64,000 bases of DNA, taken from the NCBI RefSeq assembly GCF_034424375.1, contig NZ_CP139965.1:62001-126000 (forward strand), in the 5' to 3' direction. The translations under genes were made by a program, and so were the position numbers. Below the pieces are notes generated by a model that was not told the origin of the DNA, made no database searches, and saw only the letters and a program-made list of their open reading frames with translations. Origin of the DNA: Paraburkholderia kururiensis (GTDB lineage Bacteria > Pseudomonadota > Gammaproteobacteria > Burkholderiales > Burkholderiaceae). Each line of letters starts with the position of its first letter. Positions within the stretch are counted from its first letter, which is position 1. Shown here piece by piece: positions 35,004 through 44,078 of this stretch.

Positions 35004-36131
35004 ATGCTTTCAGGAATCCACGTGCTACGCGCGGCGGCAACTGCGGCCCTGGCGCTGTACGCAGGCGCGTCTTTCGCGCAGGCATCGATCGTGTCCGGGC
35101 CGTCCAGCGACCCCAGCTGCATGGTCCCCTGGAAGAGCGATACGAAGTTCGTCAGGTATCCGAAGAAAAACGGACCCTACCGGGTCGCGCTGGTAAACGG
35201 CTATATCGCGAACACCTGGCGCATCCAGATGATCAAGACGGCCAAGGCCTATACCGCGCAGCCGGCCGTCGCGGCGAAGCTCAAGGAATTCAAGGTCGTG
35301 TCGACCGGCGAAGACGTGCCCGCGCAGATCTCGGCCGTCAATAACTTCATCGACGCCGGCTACGACGCGATCATCGTCGATGCGCAGAACCCCGCGTCGT
35401 TCGGCCCGGCCATTCGCCGCGCGAAGAAGGCCGGCGTCGTGCTGGTCGCCTTCGACAACACGCTCGACAGCGAAGACGCGATCAACGTCGACGTCGATCA
35501 GTACGGTCTGGGCGTGCTGTGGGCGAAGTGGCTCGCCGACCATCTGCCCAGCGGCGGCAAGGTGCTCGAAGTGCGCGGCGTGGCGGGCACGTCCGTGGAC
35601 ACCGACCGGCACAACGGCTTCCAGAAGACGCTCGACTCGACGGGCAAGAAGTGGAACGTGGTACAGGTCTACGGCAAATGGGACGACGGCGTCGCGCAGA
35701 AAGCCACCGCCGATGCCATCGCGGTGCAAGGCCATTTCGACGGCATTTCCGCGCAGGGCGGCGACACCGGCGTCGTGCGCGCGATGATCGACGCGAAGCA
35801 TCCGTTTGTGCCGTTCGGCGGCGAAACGGAGAACGGCTTTCGCAAGTTCTGCGCGCAATACGGCGCGCAGGGGCTGAAGTGCACGTCGGCGGGCAGCGGC
35901 CCCGCGCAGGTCGCGGTGGCGATCAAGACGGCGCTCGCCGCGCTCGACGGCCAGACCATCCCCGTGGCCATCAAGCTGCCGCTTGACGTGACCGACGACG
36001 CGAAGCTCAAGGCGGGCGTCAACTACTTCCCGAACGAGTCCGACAACTTCTTCGTCGGCAACTCGTTTCCCACGTGCGGCATCAATTTCTCCGCGCAGGA
36101 AATCATTAAGCAGAGCCAGGGCAACCAGTAA
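35004..36131 (+). CDS. Ribose/xylose-type sugar ABC transporter substrate-binding protein
   Basis: 375 residues. A signal peptide of about 25 residues ends ASFAQA. The periplasmic-binding-protein type 1 fold is indicated by YRVALVNGYIANTWRIQMIK, AVNNFIDAGYDAIIVDAQNP, VLVAFDNTLDSEDAINVDVDQ and SAQGGDTGVVRAMID. GGAG is 5 nt before the ATG. First gene of a four-gene CUT2 importer operon. The sugar is unknown, but the UxuR-like operators suggest a sugar or sugar acid. Confidence 0.92.
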   Translation: MLSGIHVLRAAATAALALYAGASFAQASIVSGPSSDPSCMVPWKSDTKFVRYPKKNGPYRVALVNGYIANTWRIQMIKTAKAYTAQPAVAAKLKEFKVVSTGEDVPAQISAVNNFIDAGYDAIIVDAQNPASFGPAIRRAKKAGVVLVAFDNTLDSEDAINVDVDQYGLGVLWAKWLADHLPSGGKVLEVRGVAGTSVDTDRHNGFQKTLDSTGKKWNVVQVYGKWDDGVAQKATADAIAVQGHFDGISAQGGDTGVVRAMIDAKHPFVPFGGETENGFRKFCAQYGAQGLKCTSAGSGPAQVAVAIKTALAALDGQTIPVAIKLPLDVTDDAKLKAGVNYFPNESDNFFVGNSFPTCGINFSAQEIIKQSQGNQ

Positions 36132-36165
36132 CCAGGTCGGCCCACGACATGACGGGAGACGCAGC

Positions 36166-37743
36166 ATGCCGCAGGATGCGCAGCAGCGGGACCAGGTGGA
36201 GCAGCCGCTCTTTCAGATGTCGGGCGTGTCGAAGAGTTACGGCGGTGCCATCGCGCTCGACCATGCGCAGCTCGCCGTGCATCGCGGACGCATCCACGCG
36301 ATTCTCGGCGAGAACGGCGCGGGCAAGTCCACGCTGCTGAAGGTGATGTCCGGCGTCGTGCAGCCGGACGAAGGCACCATGCAACTCGACGGCCGCCCGG
36401 TCGCGTTCGGCTCGCCCGCCGAGGCGAACGCGGCCGGCATCGTCTGCGTGTATCAGGAACTCTCGCTGATTCCCGACCTGAGCGTGGCGGACAACATCTT
36501 CGCGTCGAATCCGCCACGCCGCTTCGGCATGATCGACCGCAAGGCTCAACGGCGCCAGGCCGAGGCCGCGCTCGCGCGTGCCGGCGCGCCGGACATCAAT
36601 CCGCTCGCCAAAGTGCGCGACCTGCCGCTCTCGCGCCAGCAGATGGTGGAACTCGCGAAGGGGCTCGCGCACGAGCCGCGCATCCTGATTCTCGACGAGG
36701 CGACATCGGCGCTGACCGCAGCCGACGTGGCGCGCGTCATCGAAGTGCTCAAACGCCTGCGTGACGAAGGGCTCGCGCTGCTCTTCATCTCGCACCGCAT
36801 GCACGAGGTAAAGGCGCTCGCGGACGAATGCACGGTCTATCGCAACGGTCGTCACGTGATGAGTTTCGAAGCCGGCACGCGCACGGACAACGAGGTCGTC
36901 GAAATGATGATCGGCCGGAAATATCAGCATGCGTTCCCGCCCAGGCCCGCGCATCACGATGCCGGCAAACCTGCCCCGCCCGTGCTGGCCTGCCGCGACC
37001 TTTCGTGGAACGACACGCTGCAAGGCATCAGCTTCTCGTTGAAGCCCGGCGAAATTCTCGGCTTGGGCGGGCTCGACGGACAAGGTCAGCGCGAACTGCT
37101 GCTCGCGCTCTTCGGCGTATTGCGTGGTTGCGCGGGGACGATCGAGATCGACGGCAAGGCCGTGTCGATCGGCAGCCCCGTGGCCGCGCGCGCGAACGGC
37201 ATCGGCATGGCGCTGATTCCCGAAGACCGCAAAACCGAAGGCCTCATGCTGCCGATGTCCGTGCGTGAGAACCTGTCGTTCGCCGCGCTCGACCGGATGT
37301 CCACCGCGGGCGTGATCGACCGCGAGCGTCAGCAGGCGCTGGTCGAAGAGATGACGACGCTGCTCGCCATCAAGTCGTCCAGCGTCGATGCGGCCGTGGG
37401 GTCGCTTTCGGGCGGCAACCAGCAGAAGGTGGTGATCGCGAAGTGGCTCGCGCGCAAGCCGCGCATCCTGCTACTCAGCGACCCGACGCGCGGCATCGAC
37501 GTCGGCACCAAGCAGGAGATCTATCAACTGCTGCGGCGCCTCGCCGACGAAGGCGCGGCGATCCTGTTCTATTCCACGGACTACGACGAGCTGATCGGCT
37601 GCTGCGATCGCGTGCTCGTGCTGTACGAAGGCCGCATCAAGAAGGAACTCGTCGGTCCGGAGATCACCGAGCAGAACCTGATCGCGAGCGCGCTCGACCT
37701 GCCGGTCGGGCAGCGCTCGCCTTCCACGGGAGTCGCATCATGA
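36166..37743 (+). CDS. Sugar ABC transporter ATPase, RbsA/XylG-like (two NBDs)
   Basis: 525 residues with tandem nucleotide-binding domains. The first has Walker A GENGAGKSTLLK, signature LSRQQM and Walker B LILDEATSALT. The second has a degenerate Walker A, LGGLDGQGQREL, with the signature SLSGGNQQKVVIAKWL and Walker B ILLLSDPTRGIDVG. This asymmetry is normal in CUT2 ATPases. The final TGA overlaps the ATG of the first permease (ATGA). Confidence 0.93.
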   Translation: MPQDAQQRDQVEQPLFQMSGVSKSYGGAIALDHAQLAVHRGRIHAILGENGAGKSTLLKVMSGVVQPDEGTMQLDGRPVAFGSPAEANAAGIVCVYQELSLIPDLSVADNIFASNPPRRFGMIDRKAQRRQAEAALARAGAPDINPLAKVRDLPLSRQQMVELAKGLAHEPRILILDEATSALTAADVARVIEVLKRLRDEGLALLFISHRMHEVKALADECTVYRNGRHVMSFEAGTRTDNEVVEMMIGRKYQHAFPPRPAHHDAGKPAPPVLACRDLSWNDTLQGISFSLKPGEILGLGGLDGQGQRELLLALFGVLRGCAGTIEIDGKAVSIGSPVAARANGIGMALIPEDRKTEGLMLPMSVRENLSFAALDRMSTAGVIDRERQQALVEEMTTLLAIKSSSVDAAVGSLSGGNQQKVVIAKWLARKPRILLLSDPTRGIDVGTKQEIYQLLRRLADEGAAILFYSTDYDELIGCCDRVLVLYEGRIKKELVGPEITEQNLIASALDLPVGQRSPSTGVAS

Positions 37744-38720
37744 GCAGTCTGCGTTACTGGTATGCCGAAAATCGCGGCACGAGCTTCGCGTTCGCTCTCT
37801 TCGTGCTGATGTTCGCGATCTATCTGTTCAACTATCCGTCCGCGCTGTCGGCGAACGTGTTCCAGACGGCGGCGAACAAGGCCGTGCTGCTCGCGCTCGT
37901 TTCCATGGCCCAGGCGCTCGTGGTGCTGACAGCCGGCATCGATCTCTCCGTGGGCATGATTCTCGTACTGACCAACTGCATCGGCTCGTGGCTCGTCGTG
38001 GGCGATGCGTTGCACACCGCGCTCGGCATTGCAGCCGTGCTGGCATCCGGCGCATTGTGCGGCGCGCTCAACGGCGTGATCATCATCTTCGGCCGGCTGC
38101 AGCCGATCGTCACGACCATCGCGACGGGCGCGCTGTACTACGGTTTCGCGCTGCTGTTACGTCCGGTTCCGGGCGGCACGATCAACGACGATCTCGGCGA
38201 CGCGTTGACCGGCAAGGTGGCCGCCTTCGTGCCGGCGAGTCTGTTGATCCTGCTCGCCGCAGTGGCAATCGTCTGGATTCCTTTCAAACGCTCGACGATC
38301 GGGCGAGCGGCGTATGCGACCGGCTCCTCGGAAGCCGCAGCGTTCCTTTCCGGCATGCCGATCCGCCGCGCGAAGTTCGCGAGCTATACGCTGGCCGGTC
38401 TGCTCGCGGCTATCGGCGGACTCTTCCTCACCTTCTTCACGGACACCGGCGAAGCAAGCCTCGGCAGCGCCAACTCGTACACGCTGTTTTCGATTGCGGC
38501 TGTGGTGATCGGCGGCGTGTCGCTGCTCGGCGGCAAAGGCAGCGCGATCGGCGCGATCTTCGGCGCGTTCGCGTTCCGCTCGATTGGCGACCTGCTGTTC
38601 GTGTTCAATGTCGACGCGTTGTGGCAGCCGCTGTTTCAGGGCGTAATTCTGCTCTTCGCCGTCGCGATCGGCGCATGCGGCCTGTTCAGGGTGCGCAACC
38701 GTCTGGAGTGGTTCCAATGA
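37740..38720 (+). CDS. Sugar ABC transporter permease 1, RbsC-like
   Basis: 326 residues, mainly hydrophobic, starting MSSLRYWYAENRGTSFAFAL. Family motifs include LTAGIDLSVGMILVL, VIIIFGRLQPIVTTIATGAL and VVIGGVSLLGGKGSAIGAIFG. It is coupled to the ATPase gene by a 4-nt overlap and to the next permease in the same way, so the operon makes a permease heterodimer. Confidence 0.92.
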   Translation: MSSLRYWYAENRGTSFAFALFVLMFAIYLFNYPSALSANVFQTAANKAVLLALVSMAQALVVLTAGIDLSVGMILVLTNCIGSWLVVGDALHTALGIAAVLASGALCGALNGVIIIFGRLQPIVTTIATGALYYGFALLLRPVPGGTINDDLGDALTGKVAAFVPASLLILLAAVAIVWIPFKRSTIGRAAYATGSSEAAAFLSGMPIRRAKFASYTLAGLLAAIGGLFLTFFTDTGEASLGSANSYTLFSIAAVVIGGVSLLGGKGSAIGAIFGAFAFRSIGDLLFVFNVDALWQPLFQGVILLFAVAIGACGLFRVRNRLEWFQ

Positions 38721-39703
38721 CCGACGTTCCCGCAAGCAGCCGGACCACGCTCGTGTCGAGACTCACGCGCAGAATCGACAAACCTATCCTCATCGCGTTC
38801 GCGTGCATCGTGGCGCTGTTGCTCGTGGGCGGTATGTTTTCGCGCAGCTTCACGTCGCCCGAATACATCCTGCTGCAACTGAAGGTGGGCGCGTTCCTCG
38901 GCATCATCGCGACCGGCCTGATGATGGTGATTCTGCTCGGCCACATCGATCTGTCTCTGCCGTGGACCATCACCGTCGGCGCGATGATGGCGTGCGCCGT
39001 CGCAGGGCATGGCGAATTGGGACGCGCTCTCGCCATTCCAGCGGGAATCGGCTGCGGCGTGCTGATCGGCGTGGTCAACGGCATTCTGGTTGCGCTGCTG
39101 CGCATTCCATCGATGATCGCGACGCTGGCCACCAACGCGGTCGCGCAGGGCATCATGATCGTCTACACGGGCGGATCGTCGCCGCAGGATTCCGCGCCGG
39201 AGATCATGCGCTGGCTCGCGGCAGGCTGGCTCGTGCCGGGCGTGCCGAACGCCGTCGCGCTGTGGGTGGTGATCGGCGGAGCCACGATCTTCCTGCTGTC
39301 GCGCACGACCTTCGGCCGCACGCTGTACGCCATCGGCAATACCGAACGCGCAGCATATCTCTCAGGCATCAACACGCGGCTCGTGACCGTGGCCGCGTTC
39401 GCGGTGTGCAGCGCGTTCGCGGCGTTCGGCGGCGTGCTGCTTGCGGGTTATGCATCGAAGGCGGCGCAGTCGATGGGCGATGCCTACCTGTTGCCCGCCA
39501 TCGCGGCCGTCGTGCTGGGCGGGACGTCGATCCTGGGTGGCCGGGGTTCGTACCTCGGCACGGTGGCCGGTGCCATCCTGATTACCCTGCTGCAATCGAT
39601 TCTCTCGGTCGCGCAGATGCCGGAGGCGGGACGGCAGATCATCTACGGCGTGGTGATTGCCTCGATGCTGCTGCTTTACGGGCGCAGCAAGCGGGAGAGC
39701 TAG
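38717..39703 (+). CDS. Sugar ABC transporter permease 2, RbsC-like
   Basis: 328 residues starting MTDVPASSRTTLVSRLTRR, longer at the N-terminus than its partner. Contains LLGHIDLSLPWTITVGAMM, GRTLYAIGNTERAAYLSGIN and AVVLGGTSILGGRGSYLGTV. The ATG overlaps the preceding stop by 4 nt. Last gene of the importer operon. A short GC hairpin (CCGGC-CAC-GCCGG, 39720-39732) follows the stop but lacks a T-run. Confidence 0.92.
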   Translation: MTDVPASSRTTLVSRLTRRIDKPILIAFACIVALLLVGGMFSRSFTSPEYILLQLKVGAFLGIIATGLMMVILLGHIDLSLPWTITVGAMMACAVAGHGELGRALAIPAGIGCGVLIGVVNGILVALLRIPSMIATLATNAVAQGIMIVYTGGSSPQDSAPEIMRWLAAGWLVPGVPNAVALWVVIGGATIFLLSRTTFGRTLYAIGNTERAAYLSGINTRLVTVAAFAVCSAFAAFGGVLLAGYASKAAQSMGDAYLLPAIAAVVLGGTSILGGRGSYLGTVAGAILITLLQSILSVAQMPEAGRQIIYGVVIASMLLLYGRSKRES

Positions 39704-39874
39704 GGCGACGGATATGAGACCGGCCACGCCGGCTTCCGTCATTAGCGGGCCACCATCGCTGCGCGCGGCCTGAATCACGGGACCATCCTGCACATCGTTA
39801 CGCGCCTGGCGATGCCGACGTCGGTGCGGACCCTATGCGCGAGTGCAAACGGCACAGGGTCGCGCGCGGATCAC

Positions 39875-40225
39875 TTAGCTACCGAAGAAGACGTTGCAGA
39901 AGCTGACCGGGCCGACGCAGCTCGAATGCATCGCCGTGTGGCGCGCCATGCCCGATTCCGAGGCGCCGTTCTGCGCGACACCGCCGACGGCCTGCATGGT
40001 CAATTGCTGATCGCTCTGCGCAGCGATCTTCGCTTCCGCCGCCTGGATATCGGCCGGGTAGTCGACGTCGTGACTATGAGCCGGGTTGTAGCCAGCCTGC
40101 TCGACACGAATGAGATCGGCACGGACTTCTGCCCGGGTAACGGGACCGGTCGACTGGGCGAAACTGAGAACCGGCGCACCAAGGGTGGCAGCGGCGAAAA
40201 CGAGACCGGCAAGAATCCTGGACAT
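39875..40225 (-). CDS. DUF4148 secreted small protein
   Basis: 116 residues. A signal peptide (MSRILAGLVFAAATLGA...SFAQS) is followed by the DUF4148 core TRAEVRADLIRVEQAGYNP, with YPADIQAAEAKIAAQ after it. This family is almost confined to Burkholderiaceae and is usually present in many copies per genome; its role is unknown. AGGAG stands 9 nt before the ATG at 40225. The tail after residue 90 (MARHTAMHSSCVGPVS) is less typical. Confidence 0.9.
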   Translation of the reverse strand: MSRILAGLVFAAATLGAPVLSFAQSTGPVTRAEVRADLIRVEQAGYNPAHSHDVDYPADIQAAEAKIAAQSDQQLTMQAVGGVAQNGASESGMARHTAMHSSCVGPVSFCNVFFGS

Positions 40226-40754
40226 GATCAATACTCCTAAAGGTAAGTTGATGAAACAGGTGACTCAAGACGACAGCGGAAGAGTCATACAGAGACGCTG
40301 AACGGCTGCTCCGTCGACTGATGCGTAGTTTGCTCCGGCAGGGGTTTCAGCACGGCAACCCGATCATTACAAACTTGCCATCTGAAAATGGCGGGTGAGC
40401 GAGGACGATCGACCGGGCACCTGCCCCGCCCCGGTTCAACGCCTTGCCCGCGGCCCACATTGAAGCGAACACCGGATTCCTGCGCTTATTCCACGCATCG
40501 TGGCAATCGACCGAAACGGGCGAACAGAGGGCTTGAGAGTGAGCGCAACGTGGACGCGTGGCCCCGGACTATCCCGGCGTCCCGCAGGCGGTTGGGCGCC
40601 TTCCGCGTAGCGGCGCTACGCCGGAAGTGCACGAGGGGATGAGAGATGCTGCGATGCGGGCCATGGCCCGACAGGATCATGGCCGGCGGGCGCCCTGCCA
40701 GGGCCGACGCCCCGAACCGGGCGCGGCCTTACCTGGCCAAGGCGTCGGTCTCCG
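40226..40754. other. Intergenic region with a hairpin, no supported gene
   Basis: 529 bases without a convincing gene. A strong inverted repeat, CTTCCGCGTAGC / GCTACGCCGGAAG with one bulged base, spans 40600-40627. The leader of the DUF4148 gene lies at its left end. Confidence 0.6.
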
Positions 40755-41882
40755 TCACACAATGCGGCCCAACGCGTCGGCGAACCTCGCCACGGTTCCT
40801 TCGACGTCGTGCAATTTGTCGAGACCGAACAATCCGATGCGGAAGGTCTTGAAGTCTTCGGGCTCATCGCATTGCAGCGGAACGCCGGCCGCCACCTGCA
40901 AGCCGACGTCGGCGAATTTCTTGCCGGTTCGTATGCCGTCGTCGTCGGTGTAGCTGACCACGACGCCGGGTGCCTGAAAGCCTTCGGCCGCTACGCTTCT
41001 GAACTCTTTTCCGACCAGCAGCGCACGGATGCGCGCGCCGAGTTCCAGTTGCTCGGCCTGCACTTTGGCGAAACCGTATGCCTCCGTTTCCTTGATGACG
41101 TTGCGCAGCGTCGCGAGGCTATCCGTGGGCATCGTGGCGTGATACGCGTGGCCGCCGTTCTCGTAGGTCTCCATGATCTGCAGCCATTTGCGCAGATCGC
41201 AGGCGAAGCTGGTGCTGGTGGTCGTCTCGATTCTTTCGCGGGCGAGCGGACCGAGCATGACCAGCGCGCAGCAAGGTGACGCGCTCCAGCCTTTTTGCGG
41301 TGCACTAATCAGCACGTCCACGCCTGCGGCTTGCATATCGACCCACACCGCGCCCGAGGCGATGCAGTCCAGCACAAACATGCCGCCGACCGCATGCACG
41401 GCGTCGGCCACGGCGCGCAGATAGGCATCGGGCAGCATCATTCCGGACGCGGTTTCGACGTGCGGTGCGAACACCAGATCGGGCTTGTGCTGCCTGATCG
41501 CCGCGACCACTTCCTCGACAGGAGCAGGCGCGTAGGCCGCCTGCCGTCCCGCTTCGACAGGGCGCGCCTTCATCACGATCGACTCGGACGGGATGCCGCC
41601 CATCTCGAAGATCTGCGACCAGCGGAAACTGAACCAGCCATTGCGGATCACCAGACACTTCCTGTTCGTCGCGAACTGCCGGGCCACGGCTTCCATGCCG
41701 AAGGTCCCGCTGCCCGGGACCACCACGACGGACTTCGCGTTGTAGACCCGTTTCAGTGCGCCGGATATGTCGCGCATGACGCCCTGGAAGAGTCGCGACA
41801 TATGGTTGATAGAGCGGTCCGTGTACACGACCGAATATTCGAGGAGACCCTCGCGGTCGACCTGGGGAAGTAAACCTGGCAC
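40755..41882 (-). CDS. Class V aminotransferase, 2-aminoethylphosphonate/serine-glyoxylate type
   Basis: 375 residues from a GTG at 41882, chosen because GGAGG lies 5 nt upstream and the protein then begins VPGLLPQVDREGLLEYSVV, matching the family; the open frame runs 72 codons further upstream without homology. The PLP fold type I is recognisable: PGSGTFGMEAVARQF, FVLDCIASGAVWVDMQ (Asp that contacts the PLP nitrogen) and SAPQKGWSASPCCALVML with the Schiff-base Lys. Relatives transfer amino groups between alanine, serine or aminoethylphosphonate and glyoxylate or pyruvate. No phosphonate genes are adjacent, so the substrate is open. Confidence 0.88.
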   Translation of the reverse strand: MPGLLPQVDREGLLEYSVVYTDRSINHMSRLFQGVMRDISGALKRVYNAKSVVVVPGSGTFGMEAVARQFATNRKCLVIRNGWFSFRWSQIFEMGGIPSESIVMKARPVEAGRQAAYAPAPVEEVVAAIRQHKPDLVFAPHVETASGMMLPDAYLRAVADAVHAVGGMFVLDCIASGAVWVDMQAAGVDVLISAPQKGWSASPCCALVMLGPLARERIETTTSTSFACDLRKWLQIMETYENGGHAYHATMPTDSLATLRNVIKETEAYGFAKVQAEQLELGARIRALLVGKEFRSVAAEGFQAPGVVVSYTDDDGIRTGKKFADVGLQVAAGVPLQCDEPEDFKTFRIGLFGLDKLHDVEGTVARFADALGRIV

Positions 41883-42520
41883 ACTCGCCTCCGTTGTGGG
41901 CTGGACAATATCCGCCAGTATGTCCCAGTTTCTTGCGGCCGGCAGCGGGTTGCCAGGGGCTATCGAACGGGTAGAAGCCCTGGCTGACGGGAGGCTTCGG
42001 ACGCTATCCCGGCGGTAAGGTTTGCCACATGCGTTGAAGCGATGCGAAATCCACTCATGACGTATTGCGGCACAGAATAATCGCTTGATGCAGGTCAATT
42101 CCGCCCAGCCGAAATCATTATCTGTTTTTTAATCCGTTTTCGTAAACATGCGTTTTGGATTATTCCATTTTTAATAGGGCACAATCTTAAAAACGGATAT
42201 CCCCATCTCGTCGCCGCACTCCCGATTCGTCCCGATATAAAGCGGGCGTTACCCGACGAAATAAGTATGGCGCCCGCAATTCCACTGCGGCGCGGAGCAG
42301 AACCTTCCTTCCGACGGCCGGGATAGAAATAAAACGACCCGCCATTCCTGCCTGAACGAGCTTTTTTTTGAGCGTTGCCCGCCGCGCCCCGGGTTTCCCT
42401 CATCAAGAAATAAATTCAGCGAACGTAAACGCGCTCATATCCGCTATTTAAGTCTCCCCGAATATCGGACGGCACTCGTTCTCGTGGCGTTCAAAGATTA
42501 TCCATAAGCCGATCACGCAT
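41883..42520. other. AT-richer intergenic region upstream of the chemotaxis cluster
   Basis: 638 bases, visibly less GC-rich than the flanks between about 42100 and 42430. No gene, repeat or promoter that I can support. It separates the minus-strand aminotransferase from the plus-strand chemotaxis operon, so both promoters lie here. Confidence 0.6.
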
Positions 42521-43675
42521 ATGCAAGATAGATTTGTCTGGCTGCTCGCTCCCGTTCTGGGATGCGCCGGCGCGCTGGCTTGCCTCGCCTTTTCGTCGTT
42601 CAGTGTCAGCGGTGCGGCCGTCGGAGCAGGCCTCGCAATCGCCGGCATCGTGGCCGGCGTATGGCAGCGGAACGCCGACCTGCGCGTCCTGCAACAACTG
42701 TCGCGGTATTTCGACAGCCAGCGTGCGTTCAGCGACGAGCTTGCTCCCGTCTGGGCCCGGCACATCGAAGCGTCACGCGCGCAGATGGAAGAAGCCATTA
42801 CCGCGCTGAGCGGTCGCTTCGGCGACATTGCTTCGCGACTCGACACCGTGCTCGGCGTTTCGACTAGCGGCGAAGGCGCCTCCGGCGGCAACGACGTTTA
42901 CGCCTCCAGCGAACTCGAGTTGCAGGCCGTCGTGCAACGGCTGCGCGCCGCAGTGGACAGCAAGGCCGCAATGCTCGCCAAAGTGCAGGGGCTGCACGGC
43001 TTCATCGATGAACTGCGCGACATGGTGGAAGCCATCAAGCTCGTCACGCAACAGACCAACCTGCTCGCGATCAACGCGGCCATCGAGGCAGCGCATGCGG
43101 GCGACGTGGGGCGCGGATTCGCAACCGTCGCGCAGGAGGTGCGCGCGTTATCGCGCAGATCGAGCGAAACGGGCGTGAGCATCGCGGCCAAGATCGACAC
43201 GATCCGCGACGCGATCGTCTCCGCATGTAACGCCGCCGAGCAGACGGCGGAGCACGACACCGTCGCCATGTCCGACTCTCAAAACGCCATCGAGCAGGTG
43301 CTGGTTCGCTTTCGCGAGTTCACTTCGTCCCTCGAATCGGCCACCGAACTGCTGCGCGGCGAGAGTCGCAGCATCAAGGCAGAGGTATACGAAGCACTGG
43401 TCCAGTTGCAGTTTCAGGACCGCGTGAGTCAGATCATGCAGCACGTGAAGGCCAACATCGAACGCCTGCCCTCCGTCGTCGACCAACACTGCGCGCAATA
43501 CAAAGCCGGCGAGGCCCTGCCGACGCTCGATGCGGCGGAATTGCTCGACGAACTCGAGCGCACCTATGCCATGGCCGAAGAACGCGCGCTGCATCGGGGC
43601 AACGCCCAGGCTCAAAAACACGCGCCGATCCAAACGCAACCAGTTAGTTCGAACTCCGACATTACTTTCTTTTGA
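42521..43675 (+). CDS. Membrane-anchored MCP-like signalling protein with a CheZ-like DxxxQ motif
   Basis: 384 residues. Two N-terminal transmembrane helices (about 5-25 and 29-47) have almost no periplasmic loop between them, so there is no ligand-sensing domain. Residues 165-215 contain the receptor hairpin tip, LVTQQTNLLAINAAIEAAHA and GRGFATVAQEVRALSRRSS. Near the C-terminus, LQFQDRVSQIM puts D300 and Q304 in the D-x3-Q arrangement of CheZ's active site (here CheZ itself reads DFQDLGGQ). The extreme C-terminus is SNSDITFF. It is the first gene of the che operon, 8 nt before cheY. A receptor-like scaffold with phosphatase ability is conceivable but unproven. Confidence 0.8.
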   Translation: MQDRFVWLLAPVLGCAGALACLAFSSFSVSGAAVGAGLAIAGIVAGVWQRNADLRVLQQLSRYFDSQRAFSDELAPVWARHIEASRAQMEEAITALSGRFGDIASRLDTVLGVSTSGEGASGGNDVYASSELELQAVVQRLRAAVDSKAAMLAKVQGLHGFIDELRDMVEAIKLVTQQTNLLAINAAIEAAHAGDVGRGFATVAQEVRALSRRSSETGVSIAAKIDTIRDAIVSACNAAEQTAEHDTVAMSDSQNAIEQVLVRFREFTSSLESATELLRGESRSIKAEVYEALVQLQFQDRVSQIMQHVKANIERLPSVVDQHCAQYKAGEALPTLDAAELLDELERTYAMAEERALHRGNAQAQKHAPIQTQPVSSNSDITFF

Positions 43676-43683
43676 GGACCACC

Positions 43684-44052
43684 ATGGCTAAGACCATCAT
43701 GATCGTCGACGATTCCGCGTCGGTGCGCCAAGTCGTCGGCATTGCACTGCGGGGCGCGGGCTACCAGGTCATCGAGGGATGCGACGGCAAAGATGCGCTG
43801 GCGAAACTGCAAGGGCAGAAGGTTCATCTGATGATCAGCGACCTGAACATGCCGAACATGGACGGCATCGCGTTCATCAAGGCAGTCAAGCAGATGCCCG
43901 CCTACAAGTTCACGCCGATCGTCATGCTGACCACGGAAAGCCAGGACGCGAAAAAGCGCGAGGGCCAGCTGGCCGGCGCCAAGGCGTGGGTCGTCAAACC
44001 GTTCCAGCCGCCGCAACTGCTCGCCGCCGTCGAAAAGCTGGTGTTGCCTTGA
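43684..44052 (+). CDS. cheY: CheY response regulator
   Basis: 122-residue single-domain receiver. The acid pocket is IVDDSASVRQ, the phosphorylated Asp is in LMISDLNMPNMDG, Thr is in IVMLTTESQDA, and Lys is in WVVKPFQPPQ. The ATG at 43684 follows GAGGACCACC. It lies between the MCP-like protein and the STAS protein. The phosphoryl donor is the CheA at 44399. Whether it binds the flagellar motor or another output cannot be told from sequence alone. Confidence 0.93.
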   Translation: MAKTIMIVDDSASVRQVVGIALRGAGYQVIEGCDGKDALAKLQGQKVHLMISDLNMPNMDGIAFIKAVKQMPAYKFTPIVMLTTESQDAKKREGQLAGAKAWVVKPFQPPQLLAAVEKLVLP

Positions 44053-44078
44053 ATCGCCACGACGACGGAGCCCCTGCG

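Noticed and set aside
42505..42520. GCCGATCA just before the first che gene as a sigma-28 minus-10 box
   Set aside because: It would leave almost no leader before the ATG, and the only CAAA upstream is at the wrong spacing (12 instead of 15).
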